A DNA stretch of 64,000 bases from Arthrobacter bussei (GCF_009377195.2 NZ_VJXX01000001.1:62001-126000); one strand, 5' to 3'; counted from the stretch's first letter, positions 25,921 to 35,646 are shown. The notes: a model not told the origin generated them from the sequence alone. A program made the numbers and translations.

Positions 25921-26775
25921 ATGAACGCCTGGGTGACCTTGCTGACCCAACCCGACTACCTGATCGGGGTCCGGACGCTCCGGGCGTCGCTCGAGGCCTC
26001 CGGCAGCACCGCCCCCCTCGTCGTCATGGTGACCGAGGGGATCGACGGGCAGGCCCGGCGCCTCCTGCAGAACGACGGGTGCCTCCTGCGCGACGTCGCA
26101 CCGCTGCGCCCGGCCGGCGGGTCGGCGGACAGCTACGCCAACGCCCGCTTCGCGGAGGTGTGGACCAAGCTGGCCGTGTGGGGCCTCACCGAGTTCGAAC
26201 GCGTCGTCTTCCTGGACGCCGACATGCTCGTGACCCGGACCATGGACGAGCTGTTCTCGCTGGACCTGGTCGACGGCGCCATCGCCGCCTGCCACGCCTG
26301 CCGGTGCAACCCCAACCGGATCGCGAGCTACCCGCCGAGCTGGACACCCGAGACCTGCTTCTACACGCACTGCCGGGGCGGCGACCATGTCACCGAACCG
26401 GACGCGACGGACAACTACCTCAACGGCGGCTTCCTCGTGCTGTCGCCCGACGAGGCCGTCCTCGACGACATGGTGGGCCGGCTGGCGGCCGTCGAGGACC
26501 TGTCACGCTACCCGTTCGCCGAGCAGGACTTCCTCAACGAGTACTACAGGGACCGCTGGCAGCCGCTGCCCTACGTCTACAACGCGCTGAAAACCCTGCC
26601 GCACCAGCACCCGTCGGTCTGGGATCCGGCGGCGGTGAAGAACATCCACTACATCATCGACAAGCCGTGGGCGACGCCGCTCGACCCGTCGGATCGCTAC
26701 TTCGCGGTGAACAGACTCTGGTGGGCGACGGCTGATCGGCTCGTGGACCGGATGTCGGGTCTCGCGGCCGGGTGA
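25921..26775 (+). CDS. family 8 glycosyltransferase (glycogenin/galactinol synthase-like), 284 aa
   Basis: A retaining GT-A glycosyltransferase of family 8. It opens NAWVTLLTQPDYLIGVRTL. The metal-binding DxD is FLDADMLV (Asp99, Asp101), followed by NYLNGGFLVLSP and, near the C-terminus, HYIIDKPW, whose His completes the manganese site in glycogenin and galactinol synthase. AEVWTKLAVWGL is the usual substrate helix. The ATG at 25921 has AGGAAC upstream. It is in line with the lactone oxidase gene 46 bp away, so a pathway in which an oxidised sugar or lactone is glycosylated is conceivable. Donor and acceptor are unknown. Confidence 0.87.
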   Translation: MNAWVTLLTQPDYLIGVRTLRASLEASGSTAPLVVMVTEGIDGQARRLLQNDGCLLRDVAPLRPAGGSADSYANARFAEVWTKLAVWGLTEFERVVFLDADMLVTRTMDELFSLDLVDGAIAACHACRCNPNRIASYPPSWTPETCFYTHCRGGDHVTEPDATDNYLNGGFLVLSPDEAVLDDMVGRLAAVEDLSRYPFAEQDFLNEYYRDRWQPLPYVYNALKTLPHQHPSVWDPAAVKNIHYIIDKPWATPLDPSDRYFAVNRLWWATADRLVDRMSGLAAG

Positions 26776-26900
26776 CGGCACGGTCCGCCTGACACGGCGG
26801 TACCTCATGGGTCGGTATGTCGGTTGACCCTGCAGGTCTCGGCCTACACGGCTGAATGGCACGGTAGACGACCACTTCGGAATCGCCCCCCGGCCCGGAC

Positions 26901-27866
26901 TCAGGCCGTCGGCGCCGGGAAGATGCGATCCAGTTCGGCGAGGTCCTCGTCGGTCGGGGTCCAGTCGGCGGCCCCGGCGTTCTGCCGCACCTGCTGCGGC
27001 GTGGTGGCTCCGGCGATCACGGAGCCGACCGCCGGCTGGGCCGCGAGCCACGAGAAGGCGACCTGCACCTCGCTGACACCGCGCTCGGCTGCGAAGGCCG
27101 AATATGCTTCGAGCTGGTCCCAGTCGGCGGTGTCGAGGACGTTCTGGCGTGAATGGGTGAGTCGGCTTCCCTCCGGTACCTCGTTCCGCCGGTACTTGCC
27201 GGTCAGGAGACCGTTGGCGAGCGGGAAGTAGGGCAGCACCCCGAGTCCGTACGCCTCGACGGCCGGGACCACCTCGCGCTCGAGCCGGCGGTCCAGCAGG
27301 TTGTACGGGTTCTGCGCCGAGATGAACGGTGTGTAGCCGCCGCTGCGCGCCGTGAACTCCGCCTCGGCGATCTGCCAGCCGGCAAAGTTGGAGTGCCCCA
27401 CGTACCGGACCTTGCCACTGGTCACCAGGTCGTCGAGCGCCGCGAGGCTCTCCTCGATCGGCGTGAGGGCATCGGGCGCGTGGTACTGGTAGAGGTCGAT
27501 CCAGTCGGTACCGAGACGGCGGAGAGAGGCCTCCGCCGCGCGGACGATGTACCGCCGTGAGCCTCTAGCGTTCCAGTCGGGGCCGTTCACTCCTCCCATG
27601 TCGAGGCCGAACTTGGTGGCGAGGACGACGTCGTCGCGCCGTGAGCCCAGCGCCTCGCCGAGCTGGATCTCGCTGACACCCGGCGCCTTGCCGTACATGT
27701 CCGCGACGTCGAAGAGGGTGATGCCGGCGTCGATCGCGGCATGCACGACGGCGTCCGTCCCCTTCTGGGATTCGGAGGCGGTGCCTGCTCGGCCCAGATT
27801 GTTGCAGCCGAGCCCGACGGTGGAAACGCTGAGCCCGGAGGTGCCCAGTCTGCGGTAGGTCATCAT
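26901..27866 (-). CDS. aldo/keto reductase, 321 aa
   Basis: An NADPH-dependent oxidoreductase of the aldo/keto reductase superfamily. The TIM-barrel catalytic tetrad is intact: Asp53 and Tyr58 (FDVADMYG), Lys85 (ATKFG) and His129 (YQYHAPD). PYFPLANGLLTGKYR and the C-terminal SVIAGATTPQQVRQN are the cofactor-binding parts of the YghZ/general-stress-protein-69 branch. Two consecutive ATG codons stand at the start (27866 and 27863) behind AGGT; either may be used. It reads away from the ndk operon, with only 69 bp and one terminator hairpin separating them, and could close the sugar-related group. The substrate cannot be told. Confidence 0.9.
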   Translation of the reverse strand: MMTYRRLGTSGLSVSTVGLGCNNLGRAGTASESQKGTDAVVHAAIDAGITLFDVADMYGKAPGVSEIQLGEALGSRRDDVVLATKFGLDMGGVNGPDWNARGSRRYIVRAAEASLRRLGTDWIDLYQYHAPDALTPIEESLAALDDLVTSGKVRYVGHSNFAGWQIAEAEFTARSGGYTPFISAQNPYNLLDRRLEREVVPAVEAYGLGVLPYFPLANGLLTGKYRRNEVPEGSRLTHSRQNVLDTADWDQLEAYSAFAAERGVSEVQVAFSWLAAQPAVGSVIAGATTPQQVRQNAGAADWTPTDEDLAELDRIFPAPTA

Positions 27867-27885
27867 GCACCTAACCTACCAACAC

Positions 27886-27916
27886 AGTTGCCCCGGGCAC
27901 ATGACCCGGGGCAACT
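27886..27916 (-). terminator. intrinsic terminator downstream of ndk
   Basis: AGTTGCCCCGGG (27886-27897) and CCCGGGGCAACT (27905-27916) are 12-bp perfect arms with a seven-base loop. On the minus strand the hairpin is followed by TGTGTTGGT. It separates ndk from the aldo/keto reductase gene. Confidence 0.75.
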
Positions 27917-27935
27917 GGCACGGACGGGGTGGGAA

Positions 27936-28352
27936 TCAGGCGAACCAGATCCCGATCTCCCGCTCGGCGGACTCCGCGGAGTCGGACCCGTGGACGAGGT
28001 TCTGCTGGACCTTCAGGCCCCAGTCACGGCCGAAGTCGCCGCGGATGGTGCCCGGCGCGGCCGTCGTCGGCTCCGTGGTACCCGCGAGCGACCGGAAGCC
28101 CTCGATGACCCGCTGGCCCTCGAACACCGCGGCGACAACGGGACCACTCAGCATGAACTCGACGAGCGGCTCGAAGAAGGGCTTGCCCACGTGCTCGGCA
28201 TAGTGCTCCTCGAGCAGCTCACGCGTCGCGTGCACCTGCTTCAACTCGGCGATGGTGTAGCCCTTCGCCTCGATCCGGGCGAGGACGGTGCCGGTCAGGC
28301 CACGTGCCACGCCGTCGGGCTTGACGAGGACAAGGGTGCGCTCGGTGCTCAT
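27936..28352 (-). CDS. ndk: nucleoside diphosphate kinase
   Basis: Exchanges the terminal phosphate between nucleoside tri- and diphosphates through a phosphohistidine. The 138-residue protein is of usual length, starting TERTLVLVKPDGVARGL, with the phosphoaccepting His121 in NLVHGSDS. GTTEPTTAAPGTIRGDFG is the conserved nucleotide-binding stretch. It is the last gene of the ileS-folC-DUF4233-ndk series, 64 bp behind the DUF4233 gene, and is closed by a terminator. Confidence 0.97.
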   Translation of the reverse strand: MSTERTLVLVKPDGVARGLTGTVLARIEAKGYTIAELKQVHATRELLEEHYAEHVGKPFFEPLVEFMLSGPVVAAVFEGQRVIEGFRSLAGTTEPTTAAPGTIRGDFGRDWGLKVQQNLVHGSDSAESAEREIGIWFA

Positions 28353-28416
28353 GGGTCTCCTGGGGGTGGGGCGCCACGGGAGGCGGCGCGGATGTCGGGG
28401 TTCACCCCCGACTCTA

Positions 28417-28866
28417 CTAAACGGCAGGTCCTTCCTCCGGGTGGGCCTTCTCCCACTCGGCCTGCAACCGGTCCCGCTCCACGTTCTCGCGGTCCACGCG
28501 CGCGCCCTGCCTCAGCCCGTACAGCCAGGTGATCGCGAACGCGAGTCCGACGACGAACATCGCGGGCTCCAGGAATCCGCCGGCGATGATGACGAGCTGG
28601 AGCACCCAGCCCACCGCGAGACCCCACCTCTTCGTGACGACTGCGCAGGTGAACACCAGGAGGACGCTGAGGATCGCACCCGAGGTCAGGATCACGGGCG
28701 GGGAGATCTCGTCACGCCGCAGCCCGAAGACGGTGAGGGTGGCGAAGAAGACCACGAACGCCTCGAGCAGGAGCACGGTCGAGGCGAACATGACCTTCGT
28801 GGAACGCCGCTTCTTCGGCATCCCGGGCCGCCACTCGCGCTGGGCCTTCGTCATGCGTCGTGCCAT
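28417..28866 (-). CDS. DUF4233 membrane protein, 149 aa
   Basis: A small integral membrane protein of the actinobacterial family DUF4233. The N-terminus is strongly basic (MARRMTKAQREWRPGMPKKR), followed by about four hydrophobic segments: VMFASTVLLLEAFVVFFATL, PPVILTSGAILSVLLVFTCA, LAVGWVLQLVIIAGGF and AMFVVGLAFAITWLYGLR. The tail is charged and cytoplasmic by the positive-inside rule. It starts 6 bp after the folC stop. The folC-DUF4233-ndk order is conserved in Arthrobacter relatives as far as I recall, but the function is unknown. Confidence 0.85.
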   Translation of the reverse strand: MARRMTKAQREWRPGMPKKRRSTKVMFASTVLLLEAFVVFFATLTVFGLRRDEISPPVILTSGAILSVLLVFTCAVVTKRWGLAVGWVLQLVIIAGGFLEPAMFVVGLAFAITWLYGLRQGARVDRENVERDRLQAEWEKAHPEEGPAV

Positions 28867-28872
28867 GCCTGC

Positions 28873-30273
28873 CTACTTCCCTAGGAGCGTCCGGGCTTCG
28901 CCGACCACGGTGACGGAACCGGTCACGAGGATGCCGCCGGACAGGTCGTTGTTCTCCTCGGCCTTCATGACCGCCCACTCGAGGGCGTCGTCGAGGGCCG
29001 GGAGGATGGTGATGTTCTCCTCGGCGAAGCCCGCCGAGAGGGCGGCCTGCAGGAGGTCAGCGGCCGGAACCGATCGGGGCGAGGTGGACTGCGTCAGGCA
29101 CACGTCCTCCAGGATCCCGCCCAGTTCCTCGTGGAGCTCCGCGAGTATCCCGGCGGCATCCTTGTCCTGCAGCACCCCGATCACGAGGACCAGGCGCGAG
29201 AAGTCGAAGGCCTCTCTGATGCCCCTGGCGGCGGCACGCGCACCGGCCGGATTGTGCGCGGCGTCGACGACGATGGTCGGTGCCGTCCGGACCACTTCGA
29301 GGCGCCCCGGGGAGGTGACGGCGCGAAGGCCGTTCCGCACGAGGGTGGTGTCGAGCTCCCGCTCCCCTCCCCCGAGGAACGCCTCCACCGCGGCGACGGC
29401 GACCGCCGCGTTCTCGGCCTGGTGCTCACCGTGCAGCGGCACCAGCAATTCTCCGTAACGCCCTGCGAGGCCGGACAAGGACACCACCTGACCGCCGACG
29501 GCGACCGTCCGCGACTCCACGCCGAATTCGACGCCCTCGAAACGGAACTCCGCTCCGACCTCGCGAGCCCGCTCGAGGAGCACCTGCGCGGCATCGCGCG
29601 GCTGGATCGCGCTGACCAGGAAGGCTCCGGGCTTGATGATGCCGGCCTTCTCCAGCGCGATGTCCTCCACCGTGTCACCGAGCAGTTCGGTGTGGTCGAG
29701 GGAGATCGGGGTGATCACGGCGACCTGGCCGTCGCCCACGTTCGTCGCGTCGGTGATCCCGCCGAGCCCCACCTCGATCACGCCCACGTCGATCGGTTCG
29801 TCGGCGAAGATCGCGAAGGCGAGGATGGTGACGCACTCGAAATAGGTCAGTCGCGGCTCACCGGCGACGAGCAGTTCGCCGTCCACGATGTCCACGTAGG
29901 GTTTGATCTCGTCCCAGACGCGGACGAACGTGCCGTCGCTCACGGGCTCACCGTCGATGCTGATGCGCTCGGTGACGCGTGACAGATGGGGGCTCGTGAA
30001 GCGTCCGGTGCGGAGATCGTGCGCCAGCAGGATGCTCTCGATCATGCGCGCCGTCGACGTCTTGCCGTTGGTGCCGGTGATGTGGATGATCGGGAAGGTC
30101 CTGTTCGGCTCCCCCAGGATCTCCATGGCCCGGTGCAGCGGGGCCATGCGCGGTTCCATCCTGTGCTCCGGTGCGCGGCTCAGGAGCTCGGCATAGACGC
30201 TCTCCACGGAGAAGCCGTCCGCCTCCCGACCGCTGTCCGCCGCGCCCGCCTGTGTGTCGCTGGTCTCACTCAT
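28873..30273 (-). CDS. folC: bifunctional folylpolyglutamate synthase / dihydrofolate synthase
   Basis: Attaches glutamate to dihydropteroate and to folates, using ATP. The 466-residue protein has the P-loop [10 protein letters not shown] (65-74), the [15 protein letters not shown] loop of FolC (94-108 region), the acidic [15 protein letters not shown] motif and DAAHNPAG in the C-terminal Mur-ligase domain. Its ATG (30273) lies inside the end of ileS, an 8-base overlap, so it should be translationally coupled to isoleucyl-tRNA synthetase. The first 25 residues are acidic and Gly/Ser-rich and are not part of the fold. Confidence 0.95.
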   Translation of the reverse strand: MSETSDTQAGAADSGREADGFSVESVYAELLSRAPEHRMEPRMAPLHRAMEILGEPNRTFPIIHITGTNGKTSTARMIESILLAHDLRTGRFTSPHLSRVTERISIDGEPVSDGTFVRVWDEIKPYVDIVDGELLVAGEPRLTYFECVTILAFAIFADEPIDVGVIEVGLGGITDATNVGDGQVAVITPISLDHTELLGDTVEDIALEKAGIIKPGAFLVSAIQPRDAAQVLLERAREVGAEFRFEGVEFGVESRTVAVGGQVVSLSGLAGRYGELLVPLHGEHQAENAAVAVAAVEAFLGGGERELDTTLVRNGLRAVTSPGRLEVVRTAPTIVVDAAHNPAGARAAARGIREAFDFSRLVLVIGVLQDKDAAGILAELHEELGGILEDVCLTQSTSPRSVPAADLLQAALSAGFAEENITILPALDDALEWAVMKAEENNDLSGGILVTGSVTVVGEARTLLGK

Positions 30274-33200
30274 GGTCCTGCTCCTGCTTCCCTACGGTGA
30301 TGCCGAACTCGGTTCCCGCGGCGTCGTCCGCGATGATGCGGAGCTCCGTCGTGAGGGTCTCGGACCGGATCAGCCCGGCGTTCGCCTCGAGCGCCCGGAC
30401 CTGATGGGGTGCCACGGTGATGGTCGTGGAGATGCGGTCGCTGATGTCGAGATCGGCGTCGCGGCGGGCCTGCTGGATGGCACGGATCGCATCGCGCGCC
30501 GTGCCCTCGGCGGCCAGCTCGTCCGTCACCTCGGTGTCGAGGACGAGGAACCCGCCGCCCGGGAGGACCGTCACCGCCTTCGACGTCGCCCCGTTGCCCT
30601 CCACCACGGTGTCGAGCGTGTACTCGTGCGGCTCCAGGGCGAGGCCGCCCGCTGTCACGCCGCCGTCGTCGGACACGGACCAGTCACCGGACTTGGACGC
30701 CTTGATGACGGTCTGGACCTTCTTGCCGAGGCGCGGGCCGGCCGCACGGGCGTTGACGACGAGCCGCTGCGAGATGCCGAATTCCGCCGGCTCGGCGTCC
30801 GCGGAATCCACCAGGCGGACGCCCTTCAGGTTCAGCTCGTCGGCGATGATCGAGGAGTACTGGCCGGACAGTGTGCCTGCACCGGGAGCGACGACGGTCA
30901 GCTCGCGCAGCGGCAGGCGCACGCGGAGGTTCGCGGCCTTCCGCAGGCTCGAACCGACGGAACACACCTGCCGTGTCCGGTCCATCCGCTCCACGAGGTC
31001 CGGAGCAGCCGGGAACGACGCAGCGTCCGGCCAGTCGGTGAGGTGCACCGACCGCCCGCCGGTCAGTCCGCGCCAGATCTCCTCGGTGACGAGCGGCAGC
31101 AGGGGCGCCGCGGCACGGCAGACCGCTTCCAGGCACGTGTAGAGCACGTCGAAGGCGTCGGTGTCCTCCTCGAAGAACCGCTGGCGGCTCCGGCGCACGT
31201 ACCAGTTGGTGAGCGTGTCGAGATACCGGCGCAGCGATTCGCAGGCGTCGCTGATCGTGAAGGCGTCGAGGGACGCCGTGAGGTCACGGACCAGGTTGCC
31301 GGTGTTCGCCAGGATGTAGCGGTCGATCGGCTCGGGGAGCTGCGCGGCGGCCTCGGCCGTCACGGTCTTCGCCTCGTAGCCCTGTCCTCCGTTCGCCGCG
31401 TTGGTGTACAGGCTGAAGAAGTGCCACACGTTCCAGAGGGGCAGGATCACCTGACGGACTCCGTCGCGGATGCCCTGCTCGGTGACCACGAGGTTGCCGC
31501 CGCGGAGGATCGGCGAGGCCATGAGGAACCAGCGCATGGCGTCGGAGCCGTCGCGGTCGAACACCTCGGAGACGTCGGGGTAGTTGCGGAGGCTCTTCGA
31601 CATCTTCTGGCCGTCGGAACCGAGGACGATCCCGTGGCTGATCACGTTGCGGAACGCGGGGCGGTCGAACAGCGCCGTGGACAGGATGTGCAGCATGTAG
31701 AACCAGCCGCGCGTCTGCCCGATGTACTCGACGATGAAGTCGGCAGGATTGTGGGTGTCGAACCACTGCCCGTTCTCGAACGGGTAGTGCACCTGGCCGT
31801 AGGGCATCGAGCCGGAGTCGAACCAGACGTCCAGCACGTCCTCGACCCGGCGCATGGTCGAGCGGCCGGTCGGGTCGTCCGGGTTCGGCCGGGTCAGGTC
31901 GTCGATGAACGGACGATGCAGATCCACCTCGCCCTGCTTGTTCAGCGGCAGCCGGCCGAAATCGGCCTGCAGCTCGGCGAGGGATCCGTAGACGTCGGTC
32001 CTCGGGTACTCGGGATCGTCGGACTGCCACACGGGGATAGGGCTTCCCCAGAAACGGTTGCGGCTGATGGACCAGTCGCGCGCATTGGAGAGCCAGGTGC
32101 CGAACTGGCCGTCCTTGACGTTCCCGGGGATCCAGGTGATGTCCTGGTTGAGCTCCACCATGCGGTCGCGGATCTTGGTGACCTCGACGTACCAGGAGGA
32201 CACGGCGCGGTAGATCAGCGGGTTGCGGCAGCGCCAGCAGTGCGGGTAGCTGTGCACGTAGCTGGCCTGCCGGACGAGCCGGCCCTCGGACTTCAGCACG
32301 CGGGTGATGTGCCGGTTCGCGTCGAAGACCTGCAGCCCCACGATCTCGGCCAGCGGACCGCGCCCGAACATCGGCAGGAACTTCGCGCCCTCGTCGACCG
32401 AGAGGATGACCTGGATGCCGGCCTCCTCGCAGATCTTCTGGTCCTCCTCGCCGTAGGCGGGGGCCTGGTGCACGAGGCCCGTTCCGTCCGTCGTCGTGAC
32501 GTAGTCCGCCACGAGGATGCGGAAGGCGTTGCGGTAGCCGCCCTCCTCCGGGTCGGTGAGGTAGCCCCACAGCGGCTCGTAGGTGAGACCCTCGAGCTCG
32601 GTGCCCAGGTGCCGCGATGTGACGGCGTCGCGTGCGGCGGCGGCATCGGCGAAACCGAGGTCCCGGGCGTAGTTCCCCAGCAGGTCCTCGGCGATCAGGT
32701 AGCGTCCGGCCACGCCGTCGCGCACGGCCTCGACGACGGCGTAGGTGATGCCCGGCCCGACGGCGAGCGCCGCGTTGGTGGGCAGGGTCCAGGGGGTGGT
32801 GGTCCAGGCGAGGGCCTGCACTCCGGCGAGGTCCTTCGACAGCTGCGAATCCCCGACGAGGAGCGGGAACGTGACGGTGACGGTCTGGTCCTGACGGTCC
32901 TGGTACACGTCCTCGTCCATGCGGAGTTCGTGGTTGGACAGCGGGGTCTCGTCGTTCCAGCAGTAGGGCAGAACGCGGTAGCCGTTGTAGGTCAGGCCCT
33001 TCTCGTGGAGCGTCTTGAACGCCCAGAGGACCGACTCCATGTACTCCGGGTTGAGCGTCTTGTAGTCGTTGTCGAAGTCCACCCAGCGGGCCTGGCGCGT
33101 CACGTAGTCACGCCACTCCCCCGCGTACTTCATGACGGAGGCACGGGCGGCGTCGTTGAAGTTGTCGATGCCCATGGCGACGATCTGCTGCTTGTCCGTC

Positions 33201-33562
33201 ATCCCGAGCTGCTTCATGGCTTCGAGTTCGGCGGGCAACCCGTGGGTGTCCCAGCCGAAGCGGCGCTCGACGCGGTGCCCACGCTGGGTCTGGTAGCGGC
33301 CCACGAGGTCCTTGGCGTACCCGGTCAGGAGGTGCCCGTAGTGCGGGAGTCCGTTCGCGAAGGGGGGCCCGTCGTAGAACACGAACTCGTTGGCGCCGTC
33401 GTCGCCGGCGTCCCGCTGGTCGATGGAGGCCTGGAAGGTCCCGTCCTGCTCCCAGTAGCGGAGGACGCGCTCCTCGAGGTCGGGGAAGCGCGGCGACGGT
33501 CCGTGCGGCTGGTTCGCCCCGTTCTCGTCGGGTGACACGGCTTTGGGGTAGATCTGCGGCAT
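30266..33562 (-). CDS. ileS: isoleucyl-tRNA synthetase, long (eukaryotic-like) type
   Basis: Charges tRNA-Ile. At 1098 residues it is much longer than the roughly 940 of E. coli IleRS and fits the second, eukaryote-like bacterial type. The HIGH signature reads HYGH (74-77) in [19 protein letters not shown]. The second is KMSKS (about 653-657). An editing domain lies between them, and the C-terminal part has the anticodon-binding helices and the extra domain typical of this type. The ATG at 33562 follows AGGATGAG. The gene is preceded by a T-box leader, so its expression should respond to uncharged tRNA-Ile. It overlaps folC by 8 bases. Confidence 0.96.
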   Translation of the reverse strand: MPQIYPKAVSPDENGANQPHGPSPRFPDLEERVLRYWEQDGTFQASIDQRDAGDDGANEFVFYDGPPFANGLPHYGHLLTGYAKDLVGRYQTQRGHRVERRFGWDTHGLPAELEAMKQLGMTDKQQIVAMGIDNFNDAARASVMKYAGEWRDYVTRQARWVDFDNDYKTLNPEYMESVLWAFKTLHEKGLTYNGYRVLPYCWNDETPLSNHELRMDEDVYQDRQDQTVTVTFPLLVGDSQLSKDLAGVQALAWTTTPWTLPTNAALAVGPGITYAVVEAVRDGVAGRYLIAEDLLGNYARDLGFADAAAARDAVTSRHLGTELEGLTYEPLWGYLTDPEEGGYRNAFRILVADYVTTTDGTGLVHQAPAYGEEDQKICEEAGIQVILSVDEGAKFLPMFGRGPLAEIVGLQVFDANRHITRVLKSEGRLVRQASYVHSYPHCWRCRNPLIYRAVSSWYVEVTKIRDRMVELNQDITWIPGNVKDGQFGTWLSNARDWSISRNRFWGSPIPVWQSDDPEYPRTDVYGSLAELQADFGRLPLNKQGEVDLHRPFIDDLTRPNPDDPTGRSTMRRVEDVLDVWFDSGSMPYGQVHYPFENGQWFDTHNPADFIVEYIGQTRGWFYMLHILSTALFDRPAFRNVISHGIVLGSDGQKMSKSLRNYPDVSEVFDRDGSDAMRWFLMASPILRGGNLVVTEQGIRDGVRQVILPLWNVWHFFSLYTNAANGGQGYEAKTVTAEAAAQLPEPIDRYILANTGNLVRDLTASLDAFTISDACESLRRYLDTLTNWYVRRSRQRFFEEDTDAFDVLYTCLEAVCRAAAPLLPLVTEEIWRGLTGGRSVHLTDWPDAASFPAAPDLVERMDRTRQVCSVGSSLRKAANLRVRLPLRELTVVAPGAGTLSGQYSSIIADELNLKGVRLVDSADAEPAEFGISQRLVVNARAAGPRLGKKVQTVIKASKSGDWSVSDDGGVTAGGLALEPHEYTLDTVVEGNGATSKAVTVLPGGGFLVLDTEVTDELAAEGTARDAIRAIQQARRDADLDISDRISTTITVAPHQVRALEANAGLIRSETLTTELRIIADDAAGTEFGITVGKQEQDHE

Positions 33563-33574
33563 GAATCTCATCCT

Positions 33575-33842
33575 GTGTACGGCGGCGTGGGTGGAGCAGG
33601 AGTCCTGCCGTGAGGACGGTTGCCGGCCCCGCGCCACCGGTTGCCTGACCGGTGCCGGGAGCACCGCACCCGCGGTACCACCTCACTTGCCGCCGTCGCC
33701 GCCGTGCCGCTCGCTGCGGTCACGAGGGCTGGGCTGCCGCTCGTTACGGGCTGTCACGGGCCTGCCCGTCCGGTTCTACTGGTCCGCCCTGAGGCGTCCG
33801 TTCTTCCGGAAGCTCGCCGGTGATGGCCGGGTCGATGCTTGT
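33575..33842 (-). promoter_or_regulatory. T-box riboswitch leader of ileS, translational type with very short stem I
   Basis: On the minus strand the T-box core AGGTGGTACCGCGG is present (33683-33670), where the ACC-containing bulge binds the 3' end of uncharged tRNA. GTGAGG (33686-33681) pairs with CCTCAC (33615-33610) to close the antisequestrator helix. A small CCGG-flanked loop containing ATC (33824-33822), the isoleucine codon, is the likely specifier. The alternative hairpin GTCCT/AGGAC and a TCCTG complementary to the ileS ribosome site suggest control of translation rather than a terminator; no T-run is present. This matches the actinobacterial ileS T-boxes described in the literature. 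Confidence 0.88.
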
Positions 33843-33848
33843 GCGCCC

Positions 33849-33878
33849 AGTCTAGCCCCGGGCGGAAATCGTTGTCGA
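33849..33878 (-). promoter_or_regulatory. probable promoter of ileS
   Basis: On the minus strand TCGACA (33878-33873) and TAGACT (33854-33849) are separated by 18 bp. The predicted transcript would start near 33842, giving a leader of about 280 nt that contains the T-box. Confidence 0.55.
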
Positions 33879-33992
33879 AAGGTGTGCGCGAGGAGAAGCA
33901 AGGGCCGGGGGGCTGCGGAACGGGCGTTGTGCCGCGCGGGCGGTCTTGGCAGGGTGGGGGGCACCCGACCGCTACAGGATGGACACCGCCGC

Positions 33993-35321
33993 ATGTCGAG
34001 TCCCGCACTCCCCACCGCTTCCGCGCTCGATACGGGACGGCTCCTGCTCGGGGTGTTCCTGCCCACCGTCGCGAAGGGGCCGATCATCAGACGGCCCTGG
34101 GCGGTCGCGTTGGCGGCGCGCCTCGACCTCGACACGAGGGCCGTCGGGATCGTCAGGACGATCCACGCGAAGTACCCCACCGGTCCGCTCCTGCTGAAGG
34201 TGCCCCTGCGGAAGCAGGCCATCGTGCTGGCGCCGGAGGACGCCAACGCCCTCCTCGCCGCGTCGCCGGAGCCCTTCTCCCCGGCGAGCAGCGAGAAGAA
34301 AGCCGCGCTGTCCCATTTCCAGCCCCACAACGTCCTCCTCTCCCGAGGGCCGGTCCGTACCGTACGCCGTGCCCTGCAGGAACAGGTCCTGGACACGGAC
34401 CATCCCGTGCACCATCTGGCGGACCGCTTCGTGCCCGTGGTCGAGGAGGAGATGCGGCAGCTGCTGGCCGAGGCTGCACGTGGGGGCTCACTGCCCTGGG
34501 ACGATTTCCTCGACGCCTGGTACCGGGTGGTCCGCCGGGTGGTGTTCGGCGACCACGCGCGGGACGACAAGGACCTGACCGCGATGATCATCCGGTTGCG
34601 GAAGGACGGTAACTGGGCCTTCCTGAGGCCGAAGCGGCGGAAGGTGCGGGCGGCGTTCCTCCGGCGGGTGGCCGACGAACTGGCCGACGCCGAGCCCGGC
34701 AGCCTCGCCGCGGTCATGGCAGCCGCCCCGAAGGGCGACGGCGCCGAGCCGGCGGAGCAGGTACCCCAGTGGCTCTTCGCCTTCGACCCGGCAGGGATGG
34801 CGACCTTCCGGGCGCTGACCGTGTTCGCGACGCATCCGGAGGCGATGGCTGCCGCCCGCCGTGAGGCGGACGCGGACACCTCCGGGCGCCGGTTCCTCCC
34901 CTACCTGCGCGCGAGCATCCTGGAGTCGCTGCGGCTGTGGCCGACGACGCCGATGATCCTGCGGCAGAGCACGCGGCCCGTGGAGTGGGCTGACGGGACG
35001 ATGCCGGCGGACTGCGGCGTCCTGCTCTACGCGCCCTACTTCCACCGCGACGATCGCCATCTGCGGGACGCGCACGGTTTCTCGCCGGAGCGCTGGCTGA
35101 CCGACGAGGACGACGGCTGGCCGCTCGTCCCCTTCAGCGACGGACCGGTGGTGTGCCCCGGCAAGCAGCTCGTGCTCCTGCTGACGAGCGCGGCGTTGGC
35201 TTCCGTCGTCGGCGATCACGACCCGCGCGTGGAGCGGGGGCAGCACCTCGATCCGTCGCATGCACTGCCCGGAACCCTGGACAACTACTCCGTGGTGCTG
35301 AGCGTGTCGCCACGCTCCTGA
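33993..35321 (+). CDS. cytochrome P450, 442 aa
   Basis: A haem-thiolate monooxygenase. The haem-binding loop is FSDGPVVCPGKQL with ligand Cys388, and the K-helix ExxR is ESLR (311-314), followed by the PERW meander (FSPERW). In the I-helix the usual AGx(D/E)T reads AGMAT (267-271): the threonine is kept but the acidic residue is replaced by Ala, so proton delivery may differ. No ferredoxin or reductase gene is adjacent. It is divergent from ileS; the T-box leader occupies much of the shared 430 bp. The ATG at 33993 is the first that gives a normal N-terminus. The substrate is unknown. Confidence 0.9.
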   Translation: MSSPALPTASALDTGRLLLGVFLPTVAKGPIIRRPWAVALAARLDLDTRAVGIVRTIHAKYPTGPLLLKVPLRKQAIVLAPEDANALLAASPEPFSPASSEKKAALSHFQPHNVLLSRGPVRTVRRALQEQVLDTDHPVHHLADRFVPVVEEEMRQLLAEAARGGSLPWDDFLDAWYRVVRRVVFGDHARDDKDLTAMIIRLRKDGNWAFLRPKRRKVRAAFLRRVADELADAEPGSLAAVMAAAPKGDGAEPAEQVPQWLFAFDPAGMATFRALTVFATHPEAMAAARREADADTSGRRFLPYLRASILESLRLWPTTPMILRQSTRPVEWADGTMPADCGVLLYAPYFHRDDRHLRDAHGFSPERWLTDEDDGWPLVPFSDGPVVCPGKQLVLLLTSAALASVVGDHDPRVERGQHLDPSHALPGTLDNYSVVLSVSPRS

Positions 35322-35331
35322 GGCAGGACGC

Positions 35332-35646
35332 CTAGAGGTCTGCGGCGATCTCCCGCAGGGCGGCCAGGTGACTCCGCCAGACCGCCTGGCCCTCCTTCGT
35401 GGCCTTGAGCCACGTCCGCGGGCGCTTGCCGATGAACCCCTTGCGCACCTTCACGTAGCCCGCGGTCTCCAGCGCAGCCACCTGCTTGCTGAGCACGGAG
35501 TCGGAGACCTGGAGATGGTCACGCAGGGTCGCGAAGTCGAACTCCTCCGTCTGCGCCAGCGCGGCCATGAGCGAGAACCGCACGGGATGACCGAGTGTTT
35601 CCGCGAGGAGATGCCGCGGATGGGCCGGCGTGTCCTGCGCGCTCAT
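35332..35646 (-). CDS. winged-helix transcriptional regulator (HTH_34 / MarR-like), 104 aa
   Basis: A small single-domain DNA-binding protein. LLAETLGHPVRFSLMAALAQ is the first helix, FDFATLRDHLQVSDSVLSKQVAALETAGYVKV is the helix-turn-helix with recognition helix around SDSVLSKQVAAL, and the basic wing is RKGFIGKRPRTWLKATKEG. This is the layout of the HTH_34 family, usually found behind a small membrane protein as here. Its ATG overlaps the membrane-protein stop by ATGA (35643-35646), so the two are made together. It may regulate its own operon; a palindrome upstream of the pair is a candidate site. Confidence 0.88.
   Translation of the reverse strand: MSAQDTPAHPRHLLAETLGHPVRFSLMAALAQTEEFDFATLRDHLQVSDSVLSKQVAALETAGYVKVRKGFIGKRPRTWLKATKEGQAVWRSHLAALREIAADL

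Noticed and set aside
30254-33535. Very long plus-strand open frame opposite ileS
   Set aside because: Antisense shadow of a strongly coding gene, composed mainly of Val, Arg, Gly, Asp; no motif and no ribosome site.
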